Positions 1 to 6,953 of a DNA stretch of 17,605 bases are shown one piece after another; position 1 is the stretch's first letter; each line of letters begins with the position of its first letter. This stretch comes from Firmicutes bacterium UBA4975 (GTDB lineage Bacteria; Bacillota; Proteinivoracia; UBA4975). The DNA is taken from contig DGZR01000082.1 in the NCBI GenBank assembly GCA_002397155.1, positions 2,847 to 20,451 on the forward strand. Direction: 5' to 3'. Both the position numbers and the translations under genes were made by a program. The notes below the pieces were generated by a model, which saw only the letters and a list, made by a program, of their open reading frames with translations, did not search any database and was not told the origin of the DNA.

Positions 1-850
1 CGTTGTACTCCTCCCGAGACAAGGCTTCCTTGGCCCCGACGTAAGCGACGAGGAGTGCCTCCATCACGTTGGTGCCAAAAGAACGGCCGCTAAGTTCGGG
101 GGTAGAGGTCACTAAAGTCTTTACCCCTCTTTTGCCCAGTTCTTCTACATCCTGGGCCGTTACAGTATTGGTGATTATAACTTGCCCGGTCATGTCTCTA
201 GGCATATGTTTGTAGATATAGTTAAAGTCCCCGGCGATGATGTCCATGCCCTGGAAGTACCGGCCCAACTTGCCGCCGTTGGTCTCTTGTTTTTTCCCGG
301 TGGGGTAGAGAACCGAAAAGGGCAGCCGCATGATAATTGGCCCCAGAACTCGGGCAACTAGACCCAGAGTCTTTAGCTTGTGCATGGCGACGGGAAGGCC
401 GAGGGCAAAAGCCAAGTCCCCGATCACCAGTTTGCAGCCGGCCAGTTCAAGCTCTTCGGCCATCCCCCACCGGTCGAGGGCGCTAGTGAGCAGGGCTGTT
501 TTACCGGCAAAATCCCAGCCCAGAGTCTCACGGAGATGCCCGATAGTCAATCTCTCCAAGGTATCCTTGAGGCCGGAGCCGTCGACTATCGGGGTCTTTT
601 CCGCTGCCGCTACTATTTTTTGCCCGTCTTTTATGGTGTAGCGGTGGCCGGGGACACCTAAGTACAAGTCGATTCCGCCCAGGCCAAAAGCATCTACCTG
701 GCCGTCCAGTTCCTTGATCATGGCGATCATCTTGGTCATGTCTCCGTCGGTCCCGATTCGTTCAACAGAAAAACTGACGTCTTTGTACTGGACCTCGGCT
801 TTGTGATTTCTCTTGCTGGACCCTAAACTGATGCTGACGACCCTTTTCAT
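1..850 (-). CDS. Quinate 5-dehydrogenase-like protein, partial (3' end outside window)
   Basis: A reading frame stays open for 283 codons from ATG at 850 to the window edge, so the C-terminus is missing. The protein begins MKRVVSISLGSSKRNH and contains DAFGLGGIDLYLG (around residues 54-66), TPIVDGSGLKDTLER (around 89-103) and, further on, a Rossmann-like stretch VIITNTVTAQDVEELGKRG followed by TLVTSTPELSGRSFGTNVMEA. From memory this matches a clostridial family often annotated 'quinate 5-dehydrogenase'. I know of no biochemical proof for that name, and no other shikimate or quinate gene is in the window. The ATG overlaps the TGA of the upstream regulator as ATGA (4 nt), and AGGAGG lies within the regulator's last codons, so the two are probably translationally coupled and act together. 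The family match is fairly secure; the enzymatic function is not. Confidence 0.65.
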   Translation of the reverse strand, partial: MKRVVSISLGSSKRNHKAEVQYKDVSFSVERIGTDGDMTKMIAMIKELDGQVDAFGLGGIDLYLGVPGHRYTIKDGQKIVAAAEKTPIVDGSGLKDTLERLTIGHLRETLGWDFAGKTALLTSALDRWGMAEELELAGCKLVIGDLAFALGLPVAMHKLKTLGLVARVLGPIIMRLPFSVLYPTGKKQETNGGKLGRYFQGMDIIAGDFNYIYKHMPRDMTGQVIITNTVTAQDVEELGKRGVKTLVTSTPELSGRSFGTNVMEALLVAYVGAKEALSREEYN

Positions 851-1380
851 AGGTCCTCCTTCCGGCATAAAGCCTTGATTATGCCTGCAAATTCATTGAC
901 ATCCACTTCGACATCCGCTACTAAGGGGGATTCGCCCAGAATAATCGGGACTACATCCCGATCCAGCAAGGCTTCAACTAGCTGCACCCTTTTGTTGGAG
1001 CCCATGACGACGACGGTGTCATAACGCCTGACGGTGGCTAATATACTCATGACTTCATTGAACATCTCCAGGCCGTCCCGGCCCACAAAGGCCAGACGCT
1101 CTGTTTCACTGAGCAGGAGCCACCAATCCACCCCATGTTCTCTGCAGATATCTTCTAGGCCCTGTCTGTTGGCGACGGGAAACCCGAGGACAGCGACCCC
1201 CCCGCCCTTGCGAAGCTCGCCCAGGCTCTCCAGGCGAGAAATGAAGGAGCGGTCGATCTTTAGGTTCTGCGCCACCTCCTGCTGGGAATAACCCTGGTGG
1301 CGGAGATTTATGATGCGAGAAACCCAGCGTTCGATCTGTTGTAAACTGATGACTTTGTCCCCGATTCGAACAAGTTCCAG
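847..1380 (-). CDS. Helix-turn-helix transcriptional regulator
   Basis: The product is about 177 residues. The N-terminal 50 or so hold a helix-turn-helix: a helix around IERWVSRIINLRHQGY, then SQQEVAQNLKIDRSFISRLE, which fits an HTH of the XRE/ParB-like type. The remainder looks like a small alpha/beta domain (VAVLGFPVANRQGLEDI; DTVVVMGSNKRVQLVEALL) that could sense a ligand. Start choice: the frame can be opened with GTG at 1389, but that GTG lies inside the AGGAGG ribosome binding site at 1389-1394. No in-frame ATG, GTG or TTG follows until deep in the protein. CTG at 1380 is 8 nt from AGGAGG and gives (M)ELVRIGDKVIS, the expected family N-terminus, so I use it. The gene has its own sigma-A promoter and is coupled to the downstream dehydrogenase-like gene by ATGA. 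It may regulate that gene and itself; this is inference. Confidence 0.75.
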   Translation of the reverse strand: MELVRIGDKVISLQQIERWVSRIINLRHQGYSQQEVAQNLKIDRSFISRLESLGELRKGGGVAVLGFPVANRQGLEDICREHGVDWWLLLSETERLAFVGRDGLEMFNEVMSILATVRRYDTVVVMGSNKRVQLVEALLDRDVVPIILGESPLVADVEVDVNEFAGIIKALCRKEDL

Positions 1381-1421
1381 CGACCCCACCTCCTGTGCAC
1401 ATAATTGTCTACATGTTAAAG

Positions 1422-1450
1422 ATTATACCTCCAGGCCCTTTATTATGCAA
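1422..1450 (-). promoter_or_regulatory. Sigma-A promoter of the HTH regulator gene
   Basis: Reading the minus strand, TTGCAT (1450-1445) is followed by exactly 17 nt and then a perfect TATAAT (1427-1422). Transcription would start around 1415, leaving a leader of about 35 nt with AGGAGG at 1394-1389. The promoter lies just beyond the dusB stop codon, so the regulator pair can be transcribed independently of dusB. Confidence 0.7.
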
Positions 1451-1480
1451 GAAGACAAACGCTTTTCAACGCTTGTCTTC
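1451..1480 (-). repeat. Inverted repeat at the end of dusB, just upstream of a -35 box
   Basis: The plus strand reads GAAGACAAACG (1451-1461), 8 nt, then CGCTTGTCTTC (1470-1480). The arms are 11 bp with one mismatch, which is a G-U pair in the minus-strand RNA. The repeat contains the last codons and the stop codon of dusB and directly abuts the -35 element at 1445-1450. As RNA it forms a good hairpin, but no clear T-run follows, so it is a poor intrinsic terminator. It could instead be an operator for the adjacent promoter or a 3'-end stabiliser of dusB mRNA. Confidence 0.5.
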
Positions 1481-2452
1481 AAGATAGGCTGCCATCAATT
1501 TTTCTACTTCCTTGGGATCGGTGGTGGTGTTGATCTTATTCCTGAGGGCGGCGGCACCGGGCAATCCCTTGATGTACCAGGCCAAGTGTTTGCGCATAAA
1601 AGCCGTTCCCCTTTCCCCTCCCCTGTACTCTAATTCTTGGCGAAAGTGACGGAGGGCCAGAGAAAACCTTGCTTCCTTGGTGGGGGGCTTGTATTCTCGG
1701 CCCTTCAAAGCCGCCCTTATCTCGGGGAAAAGCCAGGGGTTGCCCAGAGCCCCCCGGGCCAGCATTAGCCCGGCGCAGCCCGTTTCCTCCAGCCTGGCCA
1801 AGGCCTCTTGCCCTGACCAGATATCCCCGTTGCCGATGACGGGGATGTCGACGGCCTGGACAGTCTGGCGGATTATGCCCCAGTCAGCCTTGCCGCTGTA
1901 ATACTGTTCCCGGCTGCGGCCATGGACAGTGATTGCCCCGGCGCCAGCCTGGGCCAGCCTTTTGGCCAGGGATGGGGCATTGAGTGAATTCTCATCCCAA
2001 CCAGCTCTAATTTTTACGGTGACAGGTATGCTCACCTCTAGCGAGACCCGGCGGACTATCTCTTCCGCTAGCCGGGGGTTCTGCATCAAGGCGGCGCCTT
2101 CGCCGTTGCCGACAATTTTGGGCACGGGGCAGCCCATGTTGATGTCCACTAAGGCCGCACCTTTTGCTTGGGCTATTGCGGCGGCCGCGGCCATGACTTC
2201 GGGGGAGGAACCAAAAAGCTGGACCCCTACCGGAAATTCGCCTTCGATGTCCAGGAGCTTCCAGGTCTGGGGGTTCTTCTGATTGACCGCCTTGGCGCTA
2301 ACCATTTCGGTACAGGCCAGGTCACAGCCCTGTTCTCTGGCTAACGCCCGAAAAGGCCTGTCCGTGACCCCCGCCATCGGCGCAAGTAAAAGAGGAGGGC
2401 TAGAGGCCCTGGCGTAAAAGACATTTAAAGAAAAGGGCTGCCTTTCACTCAT
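1466..2452 (-). CDS. dusB: tRNA-dihydrouridine synthase (DusB type)
   Basis: The 328-residue FMN-dependent enzyme reduces uridine to dihydrouridine in the D-loop of tRNA. Visible signatures are APMAGVTDRPFR (residues 24-35), the QLFG strand (78-81), and DINMGCPVPKIVGNGEGAALM-like segment at 103-123 with the presumed catalytic cysteine C108, followed by VKIRAGW, ITVHGR and VIGNGDI, all typical of Dus TIM barrels. The start is ATG at 2452, preceded by AGGTGA. A longer open frame upstream would run into the divergent gene and has no family similarity. A possible -10 (TATATT, 2480-2475) lies about 22 nt upstream of the start, but its -35 is poor. In Bacillus and many Clostridia dusB lies downstream of ftsH and close to lysS, which fits its place here. 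Confidence 0.95.
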   Translation of the reverse strand: MSERQPFSLNVFYARASSPPLLLAPMAGVTDRPFRALAREQGCDLACTEMVSAKAVNQKNPQTWKLLDIEGEFPVGVQLFGSSPEVMAAAAAIAQAKGAALVDINMGCPVPKIVGNGEGAALMQNPRLAEEIVRRVSLEVSIPVTVKIRAGWDENSLNAPSLAKRLAQAGAGAITVHGRSREQYYSGKADWGIIRQTVQAVDIPVIGNGDIWSGQEALARLEETGCAGLMLARGALGNPWLFPEIRAALKGREYKPPTKEARFSLALRHFRQELEYRGGERGTAFMRKHLAWYIKGLPGAAALRNKINTTTDPKEVEKLMAAYLEDKR

Positions 2453-2573
2453 GAGATCACCTATTTTCAAAAAGAATATATTAAAATCATTGCCAACCCT
2501 TAATTTTAGCCCTGGGAAGGATTTTACATTGGCGGAGTCGAAATCTATCCAGACACACTTGGGAGGGTAGACA

Positions 2574-3968
2574 ATGCTAAAAAACCTTTTTTCCAATCCA
2601 GTTACCCGCACCTTCATCACCATGACCATTGCTCTTGTCGCCGTTCTAGGAGCTTTTTTTACTTTCGTCACCGCTCCGGAGACTTTTGGCAGCGCCGGCA
2701 TAAAATTTGACGTGGACAAAGTGTGGTACTTTGCCGATTCTTGGAGCGTAGCCTACGATTACGCTAAAATAAGTTTTTCCCCCGGGACGCTGGTAATTCC
2801 CAGCTACCATCAAGGCAGGGTGATAGCGGTCCTACTCATCCCCCCCGAAGAACACCCCGGCGCCATCAGCATGTCCTTCCCCTCGGAATACAGGGGGGAG
2901 CTGCCGGAAACCATTGAGGACAGCCTGGAACAGACTCTGATACTGCTGGACTACACTGATTATACCCGAATACTGCAAGACTCGGGCAACACCATCCTCT
3001 TACGGGCGGATGAAATCCCGGCGGCCGACGTGCCCCAACAGTACCTTAAACTCCAGCTAGAACAGGGTTGCAGCTTGCTCACCAGCTACGATATTTTCGG
3101 CTTTACCAACAGGCTGCTGCCCACGGCGCAAACGGTCCTGCTGCGCCTGTGGGGCAGAGAAAATGGTGCCTTTACTTACTACGAGGACGCCCAAGTGGAG
3201 CTTACTGCACCGGACTTTAGCCTTAGCTTTACCCATCCGGAACTAGAAAAACAGTTTTATCCTCCCGCTGGGTACCAGGTCCGGGTTTTAATCTACATGG
3301 CCTTTTTGGCAATAGCGGCAATAAGCCTGATCTCCTTTATCGCCGGCGGACAAGAGAGCCCGGGCACGGAGGTAGAAGGGCAATATAACTTTTACCGCAC
3401 CCTGGCCGTCCTTTTGGTCACACTTTTATATGCCGGAGCTCTGTCCGCCTTTGACAAAGCTTTCCGCCCATCCGCTTATATCACTGCCGCCCTGTGGGCC
3501 CTGCCCCTTTTGCCGGTAGCTTACTGGTCCCTGAGGACCCGGCTTAAACCCGGTTTTTTTGGCGTCACCAGCCGGGGTCTGGCGTCGGGCCTCATCGCCG
3601 CTCTTGCCGTATGCGCTTTGATCACCCTTGGCTCGACGTTTTCCTTGCCGGTGGGCTTGGTTTTTGACTTTTCTGTTTTCCTGCCCTTGGGGCTATCCCT
3701 GGTCTTTAGAGAGGCGGTGCTCCGTGGTTTTTGCCAGCGGGTTACCTCCCACTGGCTCCATCCCCTGGCCGGTTTTTTCCTCATTTCTTCTGCCTGGGCC
3801 CTGATTGCGGTCTACACCGGGCCCGGCCCGGCAGAGTTGCTGACCCTGGTTTCGGCCCTGGGCAAGTCCCTGCTAATCGGGTATATCTACCATTGCACCA
3901 ATAACCTTTTCGCTCCCTGCCTGCTGGCGGTTTTACTGGAAGGAGCGCCGCTGTTCTTAGTTTTTTAG
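2574..3968 (+). CDS. Membrane protein with degenerate CPBP (CAAX protease-like) C-terminal region
   Basis: The only credible plus-strand gene encodes 464 residues. One transmembrane helix (about 13-33) is followed by a largely hydrophilic, probably extracytoplasmic domain of roughly 200 residues (about 36-235) that I do not recognise. Several hydrophobic segments then follow (about 237-258, 275-292, 302-320, 336-352, 360-378, 396-414, 426-438, 446-463). Near the C-terminus, FREAVLRGF (378-386) resembles CPBP motif 1 (EExxxRG), but the first glutamate is replaced by R379. The segment IGYIYHCTNNLFAPCLLAV (435-453) resembles the last CPBP motif but lacks its histidine and asparagine, so protease activity is unlikely. 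ATG 2574 follows GGGAGGG with 7 nt spacing. It is divergent from dusB across a 121-nt spacer with no promoter I trust, and convergent with fhs. Function unknown. Confidence 0.75.
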   Translation: MLKNLFSNPVTRTFITMTIALVAVLGAFFTFVTAPETFGSAGIKFDVDKVWYFADSWSVAYDYAKISFSPGTLVIPSYHQGRVIAVLLIPPEEHPGAISMSFPSEYRGELPETIEDSLEQTLILLDYTDYTRILQDSGNTILLRADEIPAADVPQQYLKLQLEQGCSLLTSYDIFGFTNRLLPTAQTVLLRLWGRENGAFTYYEDAQVELTAPDFSLSFTHPELEKQFYPPAGYQVRVLIYMAFLAIAAISLISFIAGGQESPGTEVEGQYNFYRTLAVLLVTLLYAGALSAFDKAFRPSAYITAALWALPLLPVAYWSLRTRLKPGFFGVTSRGLASGLIAALAVCALITLGSTFSLPVGLVFDFSVFLPLGLSLVFREAVLRGFCQRVTSHWLHPLAGFFLISSAWALIAVYTGPGPAELLTLVSALGKSLLIGYIYHCTNNLFAPCLLAVLLEGAPLFLVF

Positions 3969-3975
3969 CCAGAAT

Positions 3976-4007
3976 AAAAGAGGGGAGGCGACCGCCTCCC
4001 CTCTTTT
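3976..4007. terminator. Bidirectional intrinsic terminator between the membrane-protein gene and fhs
   Basis: A near-perfect palindrome, AAAAGAGGGGAGGCG (3976-3990), then AC, then its complement (3993-4007), forms a very GC-rich stem. A T-run follows on the plus strand from 4003, and the A-rich left flank gives TTTTATT on the minus strand. It lies 7 nt after the plus-strand gene's stop codon and 4 nt after the fhs stop codon, so it can end both convergent transcripts. Confidence 0.9.
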
Positions 4008-4011
4008 TATT

Positions 4012-5682
4012 TTAAAACAGACCGGTGATGACTCCGTCGCTAGTGATGTCCATATTGCAGGCGGCAGGTCTTTTGGGCAGCCCCGGCATAGTCATGATAT
4101 CGCCGGTTATGGCCACGACAAAGCCGGCCCCGGCCGATACCTTGACTTCCCGGACAGTCACCTTGAACCCGCTGGGACGGCCCAGGAGGGTGGGGTCATC
4201 GGAAAGGGAGTACTGGGTCTTGGCCATGCAAATAGGCATGTTGCCAAAGCCATTGGCTTCAAGAGACTTGATCGCCTTTTGTGCTTCCTTAGTGTACTCC
4301 ACCCCGTCGGCCCCGTAGATTTCCCGGGCAATGGCGGTTATTTTTTGCTTAATGGGCAGATCCACCGGGTAGAGGGGCTGAAAATCCGCCTTTTCTTCTG
4401 CCAGGAGTTTGAGCAGAGCCTGGGCCAGGTCGATTCCTCCCTCCCCGCCCTTGGCCCACACTTCGGAAAGGGCCCAGGGTACGCCCATTTTAGCCGCAAG
4501 CTCGGAGACCAGGGCGACTTCAGCATCGGTGTCGGTGGGAAAGCGATTGATGGCGACCACCAGGGGAAGGCGGAATTTGCGGATGTTTTCCGCTTGTTTT
4601 TCCAAGTTGGCCATGCCCTGGCGCAGGGCGGCGAGGTCTTCATCGGCCAAGTTAGCCTTGAGAGCGCCGCCGTGTATTTTCAGGGCGCGAATGGTGGCGA
4701 CAAGGACCACTGCATCGGGTTTTAAACCTGCCAGACGGCACTTGATATTGAAGAACTTTTCCGCTCCTAAGTCGGCGCCGAAACCAGCCTCAGTGAGGAG
4801 GTAGTCCCCCAGCTTGAGGCCAAGCCTGGTGGCGGCCACACTGTTGCAGCCGTGGGCAATATTGGCAAAGGGACCGCCATGGATAAAAGCAGGGCCGTTT
4901 TCCAAAGTCTGGACCAGGTTGGGCTTGATTGCGTCTTTTAAGAGCAGGGCCATAGCGCCGTGGGCTTCTAAATCCGCTGCGGTTACAGGTTCATTTTTCT
5001 GATTGTAAGCGACGACAATTTTGCCCAAGCGCTCCTTAAGATCGTCCAGGTCTGAAGCCAGGCAGAGGATGGCCATCACTTCCGAGGCCACGGTGATGTC
5101 AAAGCCGTCTTCCCGGGGGAACCCGTTGTTTCTACCCTTGAGGCCGATGACGGTATTTCTCAAGGCTCTCTCGTTCATGTCCATGGCCCGCTTAAACACG
5201 ATGTTCCTGGGGTCGATGTCCAGGCGGTTGCCATGGTGCAGATGGTTGTCCAGCAGGGCGGCGAGAAGATTGTGGGCCGTGGTTATGGCGTGGATATCGC
5301 CGGTAAAGTGCAAGTTGATGTCCTCCATGGGCACCACTTGGGCGTAGCCGCCGCCGGCAGCGCCGCCCTTGACCCCCATACAGGGGCCCAGGGAGGGTTC
5401 CCGCAGGGCGGTGATGGCGTTCTTACCCAGTTTGCGCAGGGCCTGGGCCAACCCCACCAGGGTAGTGGACTTGCCTTCTCCGGCAGGAGTCGGGTTGATG
5501 GCGGTGACCAGAATCAGTTTGCCATCGGGTTTGTCCGCCAAGCGCCGGAGCGCCTCCGGGGTCACCTTGGCCTTGTACTTGCCAAAAAGCTCGATCTCGT
5601 CTTCCCGGAGTCCAATCCCCGCCGCAATTTCGGTGATGGGCTTCATCTTTGCCTCCTGGGCAATCTGGATGTCAGTCTTCAA
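4012..5682 (-). CDS. fhs: Formate--tetrahydrofolate ligase
   Basis: The 556-residue enzyme interconverts formate + ATP + THF with 10-formyl-THF + ADP + Pi. It shows the P-loop PTPAGEGKST (64-73), then REPSLGP, GGAAGGGYAQVVPMEDINLHFTGD-type sequence, DLGAEKF, AKGGEGG and the conserved C-terminus MPGLPKRPAAC...ITGLF. Its length and sequence resemble the Moorella-type enzyme. The start is TTG at 5682: GAGGAGG lies 7 nt upstream and the N-terminal TDIQIAQEAKMKPI aligns with the family. The TTG overlaps the hutI stop as TTGA. A second AGGAGG plus ATG (5646) lies 12 codons inside but would remove conserved sequence. As last gene of the hut operon it could run in reverse, recovering ATP and formate from the histidine-derived one-carbon unit; this direction is inference. 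Confidence 0.97.
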   Translation of the reverse strand: MKTDIQIAQEAKMKPITEIAAGIGLREDEIELFGKYKAKVTPEALRRLADKPDGKLILVTAINPTPAGEGKSTTLVGLAQALRKLGKNAITALREPSLGPCMGVKGGAAGGGYAQVVPMEDINLHFTGDIHAITTAHNLLAALLDNHLHHGNRLDIDPRNIVFKRAMDMNERALRNTVIGLKGRNNGFPREDGFDITVASEVMAILCLASDLDDLKERLGKIVVAYNQKNEPVTAADLEAHGAMALLLKDAIKPNLVQTLENGPAFIHGGPFANIAHGCNSVAATRLGLKLGDYLLTEAGFGADLGAEKFFNIKCRLAGLKPDAVVLVATIRALKIHGGALKANLADEDLAALRQGMANLEKQAENIRKFRLPLVVAINRFPTDTDAEVALVSELAAKMGVPWALSEVWAKGGEGGIDLAQALLKLLAEEKADFQPLYPVDLPIKQKITAIAREIYGADGVEYTKEAQKAIKSLEANGFGNMPICMAKTQYSLSDDPTLLGRPSGFKVTVREVKVSAGAGFVVAITGDIMTMPGLPKRPAACNMDITSDGVITGLF

Positions 5683-6953
5683 AAGTATACCTCCTCGTTG
5701 TTTTTATCATAGGCAATCTTGCCCGATTTTACGACCTTCCAGGTATGGTTGACGCCAAAATGGTAGGGGAGGTAGGCTTCGTTATCCGCGTCAAATATGA
5801 CCAGGTCCCCTTGCTTGCCCCTTTCAAGGCTGCCGATTATGTCCCCTCGCTTTAAGGCATGGGCGGCGTTTATAGTGACGGCGGCCAGAACTTGGGCGGG
5901 ACTGAGCCCCAGTTTCAGACAGCCAAGGGTCATGATGAGCTGGATATTCTCCGTGGGACAGCTACCAGGATTGTAGTCCGTAGAAAGAGCGATTGCCACC
6001 CCGGCCTCCAACATCTGCCTGGCCGGAGCGTAACGGCTCATCAGGTTAAACGATGTTCCCGGCAGAAGGACAGCAATAGTTTCGGATAGGGCCAGCGCGG
6101 CGATTCCCTCCTCGTCGGCGCAGAGGAGGTGGTCGGCGGAAACGGCCCCTATTTTGGCCGCCAGTTGGGCCCCGCCGGTGGCGGCCAGTTCATCGGCGTG
6201 GAGCTTGGGTTGGAGCCCCAGTTTTTTGGCGGCCAGGAGGATGGCCTCGCTCTGCTCTAAGCTAAAGACGTGTTCTTCACAAAAAACGTCGCAAAAGCAA
6301 GCCAGGTCTTTCACCCTGGGCAGCATCTCTTCGATGATCAGAGCGACGAACCGGTCGCTTGCACCCCGGTATTGGTCGGGGATGGCATGGGCACCCATAA
6401 AGGTGGGGACCAAGTCGAGAGGCTGAAGTTCGTTTAGATGCCGGATGGCTTCTAGCATCATCACTTCATGCTCTGGGTCCAGGCCGTATCCGCTCTTGGC
6501 CTCTACGGTGGTGATACCATAGGACAACATGCGGCGCAGACTTTTTTTAGTCTGGGCAATCAGCGGGTCCCATCCGGCCTCCCGGAGACTTTGCACACTG
6601 CTGAGGATACCTCCGCCGGCCTTAAGTATTTCTATATAGGAAGCGCCCGCCAGGCGGAGGCTGTACTCCATCTCCCGGCTGCCATGATGGACGACATGGG
6701 TATGGCAGTCGACGAGGCCGGGGGCGACTAAACGGCCCCCGGCATCGATGATGTCGGCAGCGCTGGAATCGACCTGGTCTAGGACCTGGGTTGTCGGGCC
6801 AACGGCGAGGATTTTGTCGCCGACCAGGGCCACCGCCCCGTCTTCGACAAGACCCAGACGGCCAAAATCAGCGCCCCTTTGAGGGCGGTCGCTGAATCCG
6901 GCCAGGGTGGCGAGGCGGCCGTTAACGACCAGCAGCTCTGCTTTACTCTTCAT
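5679..6953 (-). CDS. hutI: Imidazolonepropionase
   Basis: The 424-residue amidohydrolase-superfamily enzyme hydrolyses 4-imidazolone-5-propionate to N-formimino-L-glutamate, the third step of histidine breakdown. Metal and substrate motifs are present: the HTH pair in VDCHTHVVHHGSRE (H84, H86), KSGYGL (153-158), GAHAIP (H189), HADE (H252) and STDYNPG with the metal ligand D326. I chose ATG 6953, which overlaps the end of ftcD by 11 nt and gives the usual family N-terminus (KAELLVVNGRL). An in-frame TTG at 6986 has a better ribosome binding site (GGAAGG, 8 nt) and would add 11 residues, so the start is uncertain. The final codons GAG GAG GTA double as the ribosome binding site of fhs. Confidence 0.95.
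   Translation of the reverse strand: MKSKAELLVVNGRLATLAGFSDRPQRGADFGRLGLVEDGAVALVGDKILAVGPTTQVLDQVDSSAADIIDAGGRLVAPGLVDCHTHVVHHGSREMEYSLRLAGASYIEILKAGGGILSSVQSLREAGWDPLIAQTKKSLRRMLSYGITTVEAKSGYGLDPEHEVMMLEAIRHLNELQPLDLVPTFMGAHAIPDQYRGASDRFVALIIEEMLPRVKDLACFCDVFCEEHVFSLEQSEAILLAAKKLGLQPKLHADELAATGGAQLAAKIGAVSADHLLCADEEGIAALALSETIAVLLPGTSFNLMSRYAPARQMLEAGVAIALSTDYNPGSCPTENIQLIMTLGCLKLGLSPAQVLAAVTINAAHALKRGDIIGSLERGKQGDLVIFDADNEAYLPYHFGVNHTWKVVKSGKIAYDKNNEEVYF

Noticed and set aside
330..661. Two overlapping plus-strand frames in the first 700 bases
   Set aside because: They are antisense to the open dehydrogenase-like frame, which runs off the window edge and has coherent family sequence.
1394..1401. 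8-bp palindrome TGTGCACA by the regulator's ribosome binding site
   Set aside because: Short, with no extended symmetry; may be chance.
2453..2719. N-terminal extension of the dusB frame by 89 residues
   Set aside because: It overlaps the divergent gene, has no similarity to Dus proteins, and ATG 2452 has a ribosome binding site and the family N-terminus.
4279..4725. Plus-strand open frame (148 codons) opposite fhs
   Set aside because: Antisense to a conserved enzyme with no recognisable sequence; shadow frame.
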